Assembly (NCBI RefSeq): GCF_900091725.1
Contig: NZ_FMBW01000043.1
Span: forward strand, 372,001-436,000
Direction: 5' to 3'
Origin: Streptomyces sp. DvalAA-43
Lineage (GTDB): Bacteria; Actinomycetota; Actinomycetes; Streptomycetales; Streptomycetaceae
DNA length: 64,000 nucleotides
The translations under genes and the position numbers were made by a program. Within the stretch, counting starts at the first letter, position 1, and every line of letters begins with the position of its first letter. Below are positions 18,362 to 28,311 of the stretch, piece by piece. The notes under the pieces were generated by a model. That model saw only the letters and a list, made by a program, of their open reading frames with translations, did not search any database and had not been told where the DNA came from.

Positions 18362-19468
18362 ATGAGCCATGACGCCAGGGCACAGGGCACACCCGACGGC
18401 CGTCCGTCGCCGGGTGGCACCGGACGGGAGCGGAGGGGAGGCCCCCGCAAGCGCCGCCGAGGTCTGCGGATCACCCTCGCCGTCCTGCTCGTCCTGCTGC
18501 TCGCCGCCGGCGGCACCGTCTACTGGCTCTACAGCCGCCTCGACGGAAACCTCACGGGTGTGGACATCGACAAGGCGCTCGGCGACGAGCGGCCCGAGAA
18601 GCCGCCGACCAGCGGCCAGAATCTGCTGGTGCTCGGCTCCGACTCGCGGGCCGGTGCCGAGAACAAGGAGCTCGGCGGTGGCGGCTACGCCGGCGGTGCC
18701 CGGTCCGACACCGCGATGGTGGTGCACATTCCCGAGGGCCGGTCCAGGGCGGTCGCCGTCTCCATACCCCGGGACACCCTGGTGTCCCGGCCCGAGTGCA
18801 CCAGGGCCGACGGCTCGACGGTGCCCGCGGCGAACCGCGTGATGTTCAACTCCGTCTACGCGCAGGTCGGTCCGGCCTGCGTGGTCAAGACCGTGGAGAC
18901 CATGTCCGAGGTCCGGATCGACCACTATCTGGAGATCGACTTCGCCGGGTTCAAGGACCTGGTGGACGCCATCGGGGGCGTCACGGTCGATGTCCCGCAG
19001 GACATCCACGACAAGGCGTCCGGCCTCGATCTCACCAAGGGGCCGCACCGGCTCGACGGCACCGAGTCCCTCGCGTACGTCCGCACCCGCCACGGCATCG
19101 GGGACGGCAGCGACCTCGGCCGGATCGGGCTTCAGCAGCAGTTCCTCCTCGCCCTGCTGAGCGAGGTCAAGTCGCAGGACCTGCTGGGCAGTCCGGCCAA
19201 GGCCTACCGGATCGCCGGCTCGGCCACCAGATCGCTGACCACCGACGAGGGGCTCGCCTCGCTCACGTCCCTCGCGGAGTTCGGCCGGTCGATGAACGGT
19301 GTGGACCCGGGCACCATGGAAACGATCATGCTCCCGGTGGCGTACGACACGCAGGACCCCAACCGTGTGGTGGCGGCCCAGCCGCAGGCGGGCGACCTCT
19401 GGAAGGCCATCCGCGAGGACCGCACGATCCCGGCGTCCGCGAAGAAGTCCCCCGCCACCGGCGGCTGA
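18362..19468 (+). CDS. LytR-CpsA-Psr (LCP) family cell-wall glycopolymer ligase
   Basis: Protein of 368 aa from ATG 18362 (GAGGTGAGG lies 11 bases upstream); ATG 18338 and 18275 are in-frame alternatives. A basic N-terminus leads to one TM helix (ITLAVLLVLLLAAGGTVYWL, about residues 38-57), then the extracellular LCP domain. Conserved motifs are LVLGSDSRAG, RSDTAMVVHIP, VSIPRDTLV and YLEIDFAGFKDLVDAIGGV, with the Arg/Asp residues that bind polyprenyl pyrophosphate. Such enzymes transfer secondary wall polymers to peptidoglycan. galE next door could provide a UDP-hexose for such a polymer (inference). Confidence 0.9.
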   Translation: MSHDARAQGTPDGRPSPGGTGRERRGGPRKRRRGLRITLAVLLVLLLAAGGTVYWLYSRLDGNLTGVDIDKALGDERPEKPPTSGQNLLVLGSDSRAGAENKELGGGGYAGGARSDTAMVVHIPEGRSRAVAVSIPRDTLVSRPECTRADGSTVPAANRVMFNSVYAQVGPACVVKTVETMSEVRIDHYLEIDFAGFKDLVDAIGGVTVDVPQDIHDKASGLDLTKGPHRLDGTESLAYVRTRHGIGDGSDLGRIGLQQQFLLALLSEVKSQDLLGSPAKAYRIAGSATRSLTTDEGLASLTSLAEFGRSMNGVDPGTMETIMLPVAYDTQDPNRVVAAQPQAGDLWKAIREDRTIPASAKKSPATGG

Positions 19469-19496
19469 GGGAGCGAGGCGCCCGCACCGGCAGGAT

Positions 19497-21011
<1,515 letters not shown>

Positions 21012-21098
21012 CGGCGTACCTCCACGCACTCGTCGTGTACGCCATGATTGGGACCCCACCTGCGGCGCAGGGCTCCGCACCGGGCGATTTCACGCGAA

Positions 21099-21141
21099 TG
21101 GGCCGGTCGGACCACCCGTACAGGGTGGCCCGACCGGCCCA
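21099..21141 (-). terminator. Terminator hairpin downstream of dxs
   Basis: A 19-bp stem with a single mismatch (TGGGCCGGTCGGACCACCC against GGGTGGCCCGACCGGCCCA) and loop GTACA. It lies 70 bases after the dxs stop and before the permease start. Confidence 0.78.
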
Positions 21142-21211
21142 TCGGCGGTATCACCGCCCGCCGCGCCGCCCCCTCCTGCCCCAGGGGTCCGGTACGGACG
21201 GGAGGCCCAGG

Positions 21212-23140
21212 TCAGTCCCGGGCGGGCTCGATCACGGAGCGGGCGTCGGCGTCGCTCTCGAAGCGGCCGTCCAGCTTGGCCACGAGTCCCGTGACCTGGC
21301 GGGCGATGTCCGGCGCGGTCAGCCCGATCTCGGCCATGACCTCCTTGCGGGAGGCGTGGTCGAGGAAGCGCGGCGGGATACCGAAGTCACGCAGCGGTAC
21401 GTCGACCCCGGCGTCGCGCAGTGCCTGGGAGACCGCGGAGCCGACGCCACCGGCGCGGCTGTTGTCCTCGACGGTGACGACGACCCGGTGCTGCTCGGCG
21501 AGCGGGGCCACGGCCTCGTCGACCGGCTTGACCCAGCGCGGGTCGACGACGGTCGTCGAGATGCCCTGGGCCTCCAGCAGCTCGGCGATCTCCAGGCACA
21601 TCGGGGCGAGCGCGCCGACGGAGACCAGGAGGACGTCCGGCCGGGTGGTGCCGGGCTCGCGCAGCACGTCCATGCCGCCGACCCGGCCGACGGCCTTGAC
21701 CGCCGGGCCGACCGCTCCCTTGGAGAAACGGACCACGGTCGGCGCGTCGTCGACCTCGACGGCCTCGCGGAGCTGGGCGCGGACCTGGTCGGCGTCGCGC
21801 GGGGCGGCGATCCGGAGCGTGGGCACGCACTGCAGGATCGACATGTCCCACATGCCGTTGTGCGAGGCGCCGTCGGTGCCGGTGACCCCGGCCCGGTCCA
21901 GGACGAAGGTCACACCGCACTTGTGCAGGGCGACGTCCATCAGGACCTGGTCGAAGGCGCGGTTGAGGAAGGTGGCGTACACCGCGAAGACGGGGTGCAG
22001 TCCGCCGGTGGCGAGGCCCGCCGCGGAGACCGCGCCGTGCTGCTCGGCGATGCCGACGTCGTAAATCCGGTCCGGGAAGGCCTTCTCGAACTTGGTCAGG
22101 CCCACCGGCTGGAGCATGGCCGCGGTGATCGCGACGATGTCCTCGCGCTCCTTGCCGAGCTTGACCATCTCCTCGCCGAAGACGGAGGTCCAGTCGAGGC
22201 CCGAGGTGGCGACCGGGAGGCCGGTGTCGGGGTGGATCTTGCCGACGGCGTGGAAGCGGTCGGCCTCGTCGAGCAGGGCGGGGGTGTAGCCGCGGCCCTT
22301 CTCGGTGAGGCAGTGCACGATGACGGGTCCGCCGAAGCGCTTGGCGCGCTGGAGCGCCGACTCCAGGGCCTCCATGTCGTGGCCGTCGATCGGGCCGACG
22401 TACTTCAGGCCGAGGTCCTCGAACATGCCCTGCGGGGCGATGAAGTCCTTGAGCCCCTTCTTGGCCCCGTGCAGCGTCTCGTACAGCGGCTTCCCGACGA
22501 CGGGGGTGCGCTCCAGGAGGTCCTTGCCGCGGGCCAGGAAGCGCTCGTAGCCGTCGGTGGTGCGCAGCGTGGCGAGGTGGTTGGCGAGGCCGCCGATGGT
22601 CGGCGCGTAGGAGCGCTCGTTGTCGTTGACGACGATGACGAGCGGGCGGTCCTTGGCCGCGGCGATGTTGTTGAGCGCCTCCCAGGCCATGCCGCCGGTG
22701 AGCGCGCCGTCACCGATGACGGCGACGACGTGGTCGTCCTTGCCCAGCACCTCGTTGGCCTTGGCGAGGCCGTCGGCCCAGCCGAGCACCGTGGAGGCGT
22801 GCGAGTTCTCGATGATGTCGTGCTCGGACTCGGCACGGGAGGGGTAACCGGAGAGGCCGCCCTTGCTCTTGAGCTTCGAGAAGTCCTGGCGGCCGGTGAG
22901 GAGCTTGTGCACATAGCTCTGGTGACCGGTGTCGAACAGCACCTTGTCCTTCGGCGAGTCGAAGACCCGGTGCAGGGCGATGGTCAGCTCGACCACGCCC
23001 AGGTTGGGGCCGAGATGGCCGCCGGTCTTCGAGACGGCGTCGACGAGGAAGGTCCGGATCTCTTCGGCGAGCTGTTCCAGCTGCTCGGGAGTGAGCCGGT
23101 CCAGGTCACGCGGTCCACCGATGCGGGTCAGCAGGGCCAC
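21212..23140 (-). CDS. dxs: 1-deoxy-D-xylulose-5-phosphate synthase
   Basis: TPP enzyme of 642 aa that condenses pyruvate and glyceraldehyde 3-phosphate, the entry step of the MEP isoprenoid pathway. It has FDTGHQSYVHKLLTGR near residue 72, the TPP/Mg motif GDGALTGGMAWEALNN, and the transketolase pyrimidine domain (GIAEQHGAVSAAGLA) followed by the C-terminal domain. GTG 23140 (VALLTRIGGPRDLDRL) has an AAGGAGG RBS 5 bases upstream, which settles the start within a much longer open frame. It is monocistronic between two hairpins. Confidence 0.96.
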   Translation of the reverse strand: MALLTRIGGPRDLDRLTPEQLEQLAEEIRTFLVDAVSKTGGHLGPNLGVVELTIALHRVFDSPKDKVLFDTGHQSYVHKLLTGRQDFSKLKSKGGLSGYPSRAESEHDIIENSHASTVLGWADGLAKANEVLGKDDHVVAVIGDGALTGGMAWEALNNIAAAKDRPLVIVVNDNERSYAPTIGGLANHLATLRTTDGYERFLARGKDLLERTPVVGKPLYETLHGAKKGLKDFIAPQGMFEDLGLKYVGPIDGHDMEALESALQRAKRFGGPVIVHCLTEKGRGYTPALLDEADRFHAVGKIHPDTGLPVATSGLDWTSVFGEEMVKLGKEREDIVAITAAMLQPVGLTKFEKAFPDRIYDVGIAEQHGAVSAAGLATGGLHPVFAVYATFLNRAFDQVLMDVALHKCGVTFVLDRAGVTGTDGASHNGMWDMSILQCVPTLRIAAPRDADQVRAQLREAVEVDDAPTVVRFSKGAVGPAVKAVGRVGGMDVLREPGTTRPDVLLVSVGALAPMCLEIAELLEAQGISTTVVDPRWVKPVDEAVAPLAEQHRVVVTVEDNSRAGGVGSAVSQALRDAGVDVPLRDFGIPPRFLDHASRKEVMAEIGLTAPDIARQVTGLVAKLDGRFESDADARSVIEPARD

Positions 23141-23262
23141 CCGTGCCTCCTTGCGTATTGAGCTGGTCGAGCATGCCGATCCGATGAGTCTAATGTTCCG
23201 TCCGGTCGCGTGGGCATCGGGCATGGAGTGGGCTGTCCCACCCCCTGTCCGGCACCCGGAAG

Positions 23263-23291
23263 TGCCCGGCGCCCGGAGCGGGCGCCGGGCA
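23263..23291 (-). terminator. Terminator of the xyl transporter operon
   Basis: Perfect 13-bp GC stem (TGCCCGGCGCCCG / CGGGCGCCGGGCA), GAG loop, 40 bases beyond the xylH stop. It also isolates dxs. Confidence 0.75.
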
Positions 23292-23331
23292 CCGGGCCGT
23301 GCGGCGTGGTACGCACGCGCGTCCCGCGGTC

Positions 23332-24645
23332 CTACGCGCGCCCTGCGGTCTTCTGGGTGCGGCGGGAGACCGAGTCGATGACCACGGCGGCCAGCAGCAC
23401 CGCGCCGGTGATCATGTACTGGATGGCGTTGGCCATGCCGATCATGTTCAGGCCCTGCTGGATCGACTGGATCACGATCATGCCGAGCAGCGCGGACCAG
23501 ACCTTGCCCCGGCCGCCGAAGAGGCTGGTGCCGCCGATGACGGCGGCCGCGATGACCAGCATCAGGGTGTTTCCGCCGCCGACGCTCTTGGTGGCGCCGC
23601 CGGAGAGGCTGGCGATGAAGAGTCCGCCGAAGGCGCCCAGCATTCCGGAGAGCGCGAAGACGGTGATCCGGATCCGGTCGACGTTGATACCGGCGCGCCG
23701 CGCGGCCTCCGGGTTGCCGCCCACCGCGAAGACCTGGCGGCCGAAGGTGGTCCGGCGGGCCACGAAGTCCGCGACGACCAGTACGGCGAGGAAGAGCACC
23801 AGGGCCAGCGGCAGACCGCGGGCGCCGGAGGGCTCGTTCAGGACGTACGCGACGGCGAAGCACAGGATCGCGACGATGCCCGTGCGGAGCAGGACCTCGG
23901 TGGTGGGACGGGCCGGCAGGCCCGCGGCCCCGCGGCGTCGGCTGTCCATCAGGAGCGAGGCGGCGTAGGCGAGGACGGCGACCAGGGCGACGCCGTACGC
24001 GACGCCCTTGTCCTCGAAGAAGTAGTTGGTGAGGTTCTCGACGATGCTGCCGGACGGCGTGTTGATCGAGCCCTCACCGCCCATCATCCACTCCTGCAGA
24101 CCGCTCCAGCCGAGGAAACCGGCCAGGGTGACGACGAAGGCCGGTACCCCGATCTTGGCGAAGAAGAAGCCGTGCAGCGCGCCGAGCACCAGGCCGGAGA
24201 GGACCGCGGCGAGGACCGCCGACCAGTCGTTCCAGCCGTGGTTGACGTTGAGCACGGCCCAGACGGCCGCGCCGACACCGGCGACCGAGCCGACGGACAG
24301 GTCGATCTCGCCGAGCAGCAGCACGAAGACGATGCCGACCGCCATGATGCCGAGGCCGGAGCTGTAGACGGCGACGTTGGCGATGGAGCTGGCGGAGAGG
24401 AAGTTGCTGTTCTGCAGCTGGAAGACGACCGCGATGACGATCAGGCCGACGAGGACCGGCAGTGAGCCGAGCTCGCCGCCGCGCACCTTGCGGGTGAACT
24501 CGGACCAGTAGCCCTTGAAGCCCTCCTCGCGGACGAGCAGGCGCGGGTCCACCGCGGGGACGGGGGCCGCCGACGGCTCGGCCTCGGTGGTCGCCGCGCC
24601 GGGGTTGTCGGTGGCGGTTTCGGGGGTCTTGGCGAGGTCGCTCAC
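23332..24645 (-). CDS. xylH: XylH-type sugar ABC transporter permease
   Basis: Membrane protein of 437 aa, with a soluble N-terminal ~60 residues rich in Pro/Ala and about ten TM helices. Family signatures are GEIDLSVGSVAGV, FVVTLAGFLGWSGLQ and AAVIGGTSLFGGRGKVWSALLG, typical of RbsC/XylH-type permeases. In S. coelicolor the equivalent xylFGH transporter imports xylose and lies beside rok7B7, the same layout as here. The start (GTG 24645) overlaps the xylG stop by 4 bp, so ATPase and permease are translationally coupled. Confidence 0.92.
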   Translation of the reverse strand: MSDLAKTPETATDNPGAATTEAEPSAAPVPAVDPRLLVREEGFKGYWSEFTRKVRGGELGSLPVLVGLIVIAVVFQLQNSNFLSASSIANVAVYSSGLGIMAVGIVFVLLLGEIDLSVGSVAGVGAAVWAVLNVNHGWNDWSAVLAAVLSGLVLGALHGFFFAKIGVPAFVVTLAGFLGWSGLQEWMMGGEGSINTPSGSIVENLTNYFFEDKGVAYGVALVAVLAYAASLLMDSRRRGAAGLPARPTTEVLLRTGIVAILCFAVAYVLNEPSGARGLPLALVLFLAVLVVADFVARRTTFGRQVFAVGGNPEAARRAGINVDRIRITVFALSGMLGAFGGLFIASLSGGATKSVGGGNTLMLVIAAAVIGGTSLFGGRGKVWSALLGMIVIQSIQQGLNMIGMANAIQYMITGAVLLAAVVIDSVSRRTQKTAGRA

Positions 24646-25427
24646 TTCGCGTCCTCCTTCGTGGCTGTGCGGGCCTGGCGGCGCGTGACGGCGTTGTCCG
24701 TGGCACCGGTGATCGCGGAGATGATCTCCTCGTGGGACGTGGTCGCCACGTCGAAGAATCCGTTGTTGCGGCCCAGCCGCAGCACCGCCACCTTGTCGGC
24801 GACGGCGCGCACGTCGGCCATGTTGTGACTGATGAGGATGACGCCGTGGCCGCGCTCGCGCAGCCGCTCGACGAGATCGAGGACCTGGGCGGTCTGCTCG
24901 ACGCCGAGGGCGGCGGTCGGCTCGTCGAGGATGACGACCTTGGGGTCACCGATCAGGGCGCGGGCGATGGCCACGACCTGGCGCTGACCGCCGGAGAGCG
25001 AGGCGACCGGGATGCGGACGCTGGGTATCCGGATGGACAGCGTGTCGAGCAGTTCCTTGGCGCGCTTCTCCATCCCGATCTCGTCGAGGACGGAGGCCTT
25101 GCGCAGTTCACTGCCGAGGAAGAGGTTGGCGACGACATCGAGGTTGTCGCAGAGCGCCAAGTCCTGGTAGACGGTGGCGACTCCGAGCTCCTGGGCGTCG
25201 TTCGGCCGGTTGATCCGGACCGCTTCGCCCTCCCACTCGATGGCGCCTTCGTCGATCGGGTGGACACCCGAAATGGTCTTGACGAGGGTCGACTTGCCGG
25301 CGCCGTTGTCGCCGACCAGGGCGACCACTTCGCCGGAGCGAATCTCCAGGTCCACATCGGTGAGCGCCTGGACGGCGCCGAACCGCTTGGAGATTCCGCG
25401 CAACGCCAGCACGGGCGTAGCGGACAC
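24642..25427 (-). CDS. xylG: XylG-type sugar ABC transporter ATPase (single ABC domain)
   Basis: Protein of 261 aa with one nucleotide-binding domain, unlike the double-domain RbsA/E. coli XylG type. Motifs: Walker A GDNGAGKST, Q-loop YQDLAL, signature LSGGQRQ, Walker B VVILDEPTAAL and switch His in LISHNM. GTG 25427 is preferred because the AAGGAG RBS abuts the upstream ATG 25436 and is 9 bases from the GTG. It powers uptake through XylH. A 273-bp gap with a hairpin separates it from xylF, suggesting lower expression than the binding protein. Confidence 0.92.
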   Translation of the reverse strand: MSATPVLALRGISKRFGAVQALTDVDLEIRSGEVVALVGDNGAGKSTLVKTISGVHPIDEGAIEWEGEAVRINRPNDAQELGVATVYQDLALCDNLDVVANLFLGSELRKASVLDEIGMEKRAKELLDTLSIRIPSVRIPVASLSGGQRQVVAIARALIGDPKVVILDEPTAALGVEQTAQVLDLVERLRERGHGVILISHNMADVRAVADKVAVLRLGRNNGFFDVATTSHEEIISAITGATDNAVTRRQARTATKEDAK

Positions 25428-25622
25428 GTGAATCATCTCCTTCGCCGCCTGACCGGCGGGGATGGTACTGCTGAGCACAGGGGCGGAGCCGGTATCCGGA
25501 CCACCGGGGCGACCGGGGGCTGCGGGGGATGCCCTCGGAACGCCGTCGCCCGGGGACGACCGCGCGCCGAAATACGGAACCGGGGGCCCGGGGTCCGTGA
25601 GAAGTCCGGAACCGGTGAGAAG

Positions 25623-25670
25623 TCCGGCGCCCGCCCCTGCTGCGGGGCATGTGACGGGGCGGGTGCCGGA
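25623..25670 (-). promoter_or_regulatory. Intercistronic stem-loop between xylF and xylG
   Basis: A 15-bp stem with one mismatch (TCCGGCGCCCGCCCC against GGGGCGGGTGCCGGA) and an 18-base loop lies 30 bases downstream of the xylF stop, inside the operon. Such hairpins commonly stabilise the upstream binding-protein mRNA or partly terminate transcription. A short direct repeat (GTGAGAAGTCCGG, twice near 25597-25627) precedes it on the plus strand. Confidence 0.55.
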
Positions 25671-25700
25671 CCGGACCGGGGGAAGCCTGCCGGCGGGTGA

Positions 25701-26798
25701 CTACTTGATGCCGGCGGCGTCGCAGGCCGCCTTGTACTGGGCGGTGCAGATCTCCTCGACCTTGTAGACCTTGTCCGCGACGATCGTGGAGGCGATGTTG
25801 TCCTTGGTCACGACCGAGGCGTCGTAGAGCTTCGACGGGGTGCCCTTGAACTCGCCGGAGATGCTGTCGACCTTGACCGGGGTCAGGTCGTCGATCTTCT
25901 TGCCCTTGAGCAGCCGGACGGCGATCTCGGCGGTGGTCTCGGCCTCCGGCTTGATCTGCTTGTAGATCGAGAAGGCCTGCTCGCCCGCGAGGATGCGCTG
26001 CAGACCGGCGAGCTCGGAGTCCTGGCCGCCGACCGGGATCCTCACACCCTGCTTCTTCAGGGCGGTGATGATGCCACCGGCCATGCCGTCGTTGGCGGAG
26101 TAGACGCCCTGGAAGCCGTTCTTGCCCAGGGAGTCGAGGGCCGCTCCCATCTTCTTGTTGGCCTCGTCGGCCGACCAGTCCGGGATGTCCTGCTCGTAGA
26201 CGACCTTCTTGACCTGCTTGTCGAGGACGCTGTGCGCGCCCCTCTTGAAGAAGGGGGCGTTCGGGTCGGTCGGCGAGCCGTTGATCATGACAACGTTGCT
26301 GTCCTTGGCCTTGGCGCCGAGCGCCTTGACCAGCGCCTCGCCCTGGAGCTGGCCGATCTTCTCGTTGTCGTACGAGACGTAGGCGGAGATCGGCCCCTCG
26401 GCCAGACGGTCGTACGCGACGACCTTGACGTCCTTCTTCGCGGCCTGCTCGACCCAGGACTTCGCGGCCTTGTAGTCGACGGTGTCCAGGATGATGACCT
26501 TCACGCCCTGCGTGACGAGCGCGTCGAACTGCTTCTTCTGGGTCTCGGTGTCCTGCGCGGCGTTGTTGTAACTGACCTTGCAGTCGGAGCACAGCGCCTT
26601 GATCTTCGCCTCCATGATGGGGCGGTCGAAGGTCTCGTAGCGCGTGGTCTTGTTCTCCGGAAGGAGCAGGCCGATGGTCTTGCCGTCGCCGCCGCTGCCG
26701 GAGTCCTTGTCGTCACCGGCCTTGCCACACGCCGCGAGGGAGACGGCCATGGAGAGTGCGGCCGTACCTATGACGATGCGTCGCGTCGTTGCGTTCAT
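25701..26798 (-). CDS. xylF: XylF-type sugar-binding lipoprotein
   Basis: Protein of 365 aa. ATG 26798 follows GGGAGG, and the signal peptide (RRIVIGTAALSMAVS) ends in lipobox LAAC, so it is a lipoprotein. The mature part is a periplasmic-binding-protein-like type 1 fold: IGLLLPENKTTRYE, VIILDTVDYKA, GSPTDPNAPFFKRGAH and YSANDGMAGGIITAL, matching D-xylose-binding XylF. It is the first gene of xylF-xylG-xylH. The upstream 122 bp hold a perfect palindrome (26820-26837). Expression is probably controlled by the ROK protein encoded just upstream. Confidence 0.93.
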   Translation of the reverse strand: MNATTRRIVIGTAALSMAVSLAACGKAGDDKDSGSGGDGKTIGLLLPENKTTRYETFDRPIMEAKIKALCSDCKVSYNNAAQDTETQKKQFDALVTQGVKVIILDTVDYKAAKSWVEQAAKKDVKVVAYDRLAEGPISAYVSYDNEKIGQLQGEALVKALGAKAKDSNVVMINGSPTDPNAPFFKRGAHSVLDKQVKKVVYEQDIPDWSADEANKKMGAALDSLGKNGFQGVYSANDGMAGGIITALKKQGVRIPVGGQDSELAGLQRILAGEQAFSIYKQIKPEAETTAEIAVRLLKGKKIDDLTPVKVDSISGEFKGTPSKLYDASVVTKDNIASTIVADKVYKVEEICTAQYKAACDAAGIK

Positions 26799-26819
26799 TA
26801 CGGGTTGCCTCCCTGACGA

Positions 26820-26837
26820 GGCCGCAACGTTGCGGCC
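26820..26837. promoter_or_regulatory. Perfect 18-bp palindrome upstream of xylF, candidate operator
   Basis: GGCCGCAAC/GTTGCGGCC is a perfect palindrome centred on CAACGTTG, 22 bases upstream of the xylF start. A related half-site (TGCAACGT) follows at about 26862. Sugar regulators of LacI and ROK type often bind CAACGTTG-like cores. Binding by the neighbouring ROK protein is inference. Confidence 0.55.
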
Positions 26838-26920
26838 GAGGTGGCTGGCAGTCAACTCGGCTGCAACGTCAGCGTCAAGGAGTAAATCCTTAACGAGATG
26901 ACAACGGTGCCATTCGTTAT

Positions 26921-28120
26921 CTAAGTGAAGGCAGGAGTGCCCTTCGGCAAGGTACTTTCCAAAAGGGTCGAATCCCCCATCTCGCTGAGCACCAGGGCCA
27001 GTGCGCCCAGGACTTCGGCACGGCCGCCCAACGCCCCGGGCAGCACCGAGAGCTGTCGGGCGGCGCTCGGGATGGCGTAGCGGGAGACCGAGTCACGGAT
27101 CGGGGCGAGCACCAACTCCCCTGCCTCGGCGAGCGATCCGCCGAGCACCACCCGGCTGGGGTTGAGCAGATTGCAGAGGTTGGCCACCCCGCTGCCGATG
27201 TGCCGCCCGACGTCCCCGATCACCCGGCGGCAGCCCGGATCGCCCTCGCGGGCCAGCTGGACCACCCGTTCCATGGTGAGATCGGGGCCGTGGCTGGGCT
27301 GGAGCAGCGGCAGTACGTACCGGGCGGCCGTGAAGGTCTCCAGGCAGCCGCGGTTGCCGCAGCGGCACACCGGACCGGACTCGTCGAGTGTGATGTGCCC
27401 GATCTCGCCGGCCGTGCCGCCCGGCCCCCGGTAGATGCGCCCGTCGATCACCAGACCGGCGCCGACACCACTGGCGACCTTGATGTAGGCGAGGTCCTTG
27501 ACCCCCCGGCCGCTCCCCCAGACCAGCTCGCCGAGCGCGCCGAGGTTGGCGTCGTTGTCGACGTACACCGGCACACCGAGCCGGCCGGCGAGCTCCTTGC
27601 TGGGGTTGATGCCCGTCCAGCCCGGCAGGATCGACGTGGAGCCCAGCGTCCCGGACTCCACGTCGATCGGGCCGGGAACACCGAGGCCCACCCCGATCAC
27701 CTTGTCCGGAGCGATCCCGGTCGTCTCGATCAGCCGCCTGACCAGCCGCTCGGCCCGTCCGAACCCCTGCGCGGAGGAGGCGTCGACGTCCAGCGGCTCG
27801 GCCTCCTCGGCGAGCACCTGGTGGGCGAGGTTGCCGATCGCCACCCGCAGGTGCGTATGGCCGAAATCCACCCCGATCACAATGCCCGCGTCACCGCTGA
27901 GCGAGACGCTGCGGGCCCGGCGGCCGCCCGCCGAGGTCGGGGTGACCTCGACCGTGCCGCCATCCTTCAGTTCACGAACGATGTTGGAGACGGTGGCCGC
28001 TGACAGGCCGGTGCTCCGTGCGATCTCCGCCTGGGTGAGCGAGCCGGCCATACGCACTGCGCGTACGACCCGCTCAAGGTTGGCGCGATGCAGAGATGTC
28101 TGCGACCCCGGAGTCTCCAT
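26921..28120 (-). CDS. rok7B7: ROK-family transcriptional regulator (Rok7B7 type)
   Basis: Protein of 399 aa from ATG 28120 (RBS GGAGTGAGAGAG). The N-terminal winged HTH (ANLERVVRAVRMAGSLTQAE, STGLSAATVSNIVRELKDGG) is followed by a ROK kinase-like domain: VIGVDFGHTHLRVAIG (ATP motif), VPVYVDNDANLGALGE (catalytic Asp region) and the Cys zinc site CRCGNRGCLE with GEIGHITLDE. In S. coelicolor the regulator in this position, Rok7B7, controls xylFGH and affects carbon catabolite repression and antibiotic production. Its place between xylFGH and ngcEFG here is the same. Symbol rests on synteny plus family. Confidence 0.88.
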   Translation of the reverse strand: METPGSQTSLHRANLERVVRAVRMAGSLTQAEIARSTGLSAATVSNIVRELKDGGTVEVTPTSAGGRRARSVSLSGDAGIVIGVDFGHTHLRVAIGNLAHQVLAEEAEPLDVDASSAQGFGRAERLVRRLIETTGIAPDKVIGVGLGVPGPIDVESGTLGSTSILPGWTGINPSKELAGRLGVPVYVDNDANLGALGELVWGSGRGVKDLAYIKVASGVGAGLVIDGRIYRGPGGTAGEIGHITLDESGPVCRCGNRGCLETFTAARYVLPLLQPSHGPDLTMERVVQLAREGDPGCRRVIGDVGRHIGSGVANLCNLLNPSRVVLGGSLAEAGELVLAPIRDSVSRYAIPSAARQLSVLPGALGGRAEVLGALALVLSEMGDSTLLESTLPKGTPAFT

Positions 28121-28234
28121 CGACTCTCTCACTCCTACCGTTTTCTCTAACATGTGAACTCTAAGCTGAGCGTTTTGCGGCACTCCCCGTCAAGACCTTG
28201 AGCAAGTGAAGCCTCGGATGAGCGCCCGGGGCGG

Positions 28235-28301
28235 CCGTCCCCGTACGCGCGAACCGCCCGCCGGCGCGTGGCCGACGGGCGGTTCGTGAGTACGGGGACG
28301 G
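28235..28301 (-). terminator. Long terminator hairpin downstream of ngcG
   Basis: A 26-bp stem with two mismatches (CCGTCCCCGTAC... against ...GTACGGGGACGG) and a 15-base loop, beginning 11 bases past the ngcG stop. It separates the ngc operon from rok7B7. Confidence 0.78.
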
Positions 28302-28311
28302 TGCCGGGACG

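Noticed and set aside
21212..23863. 883-residue frame including dxs
   Set aside because: The first 241 codons overlap xylH in another frame and lack family sequence; the strong RBS before GTG 23140 sets the dxs start.
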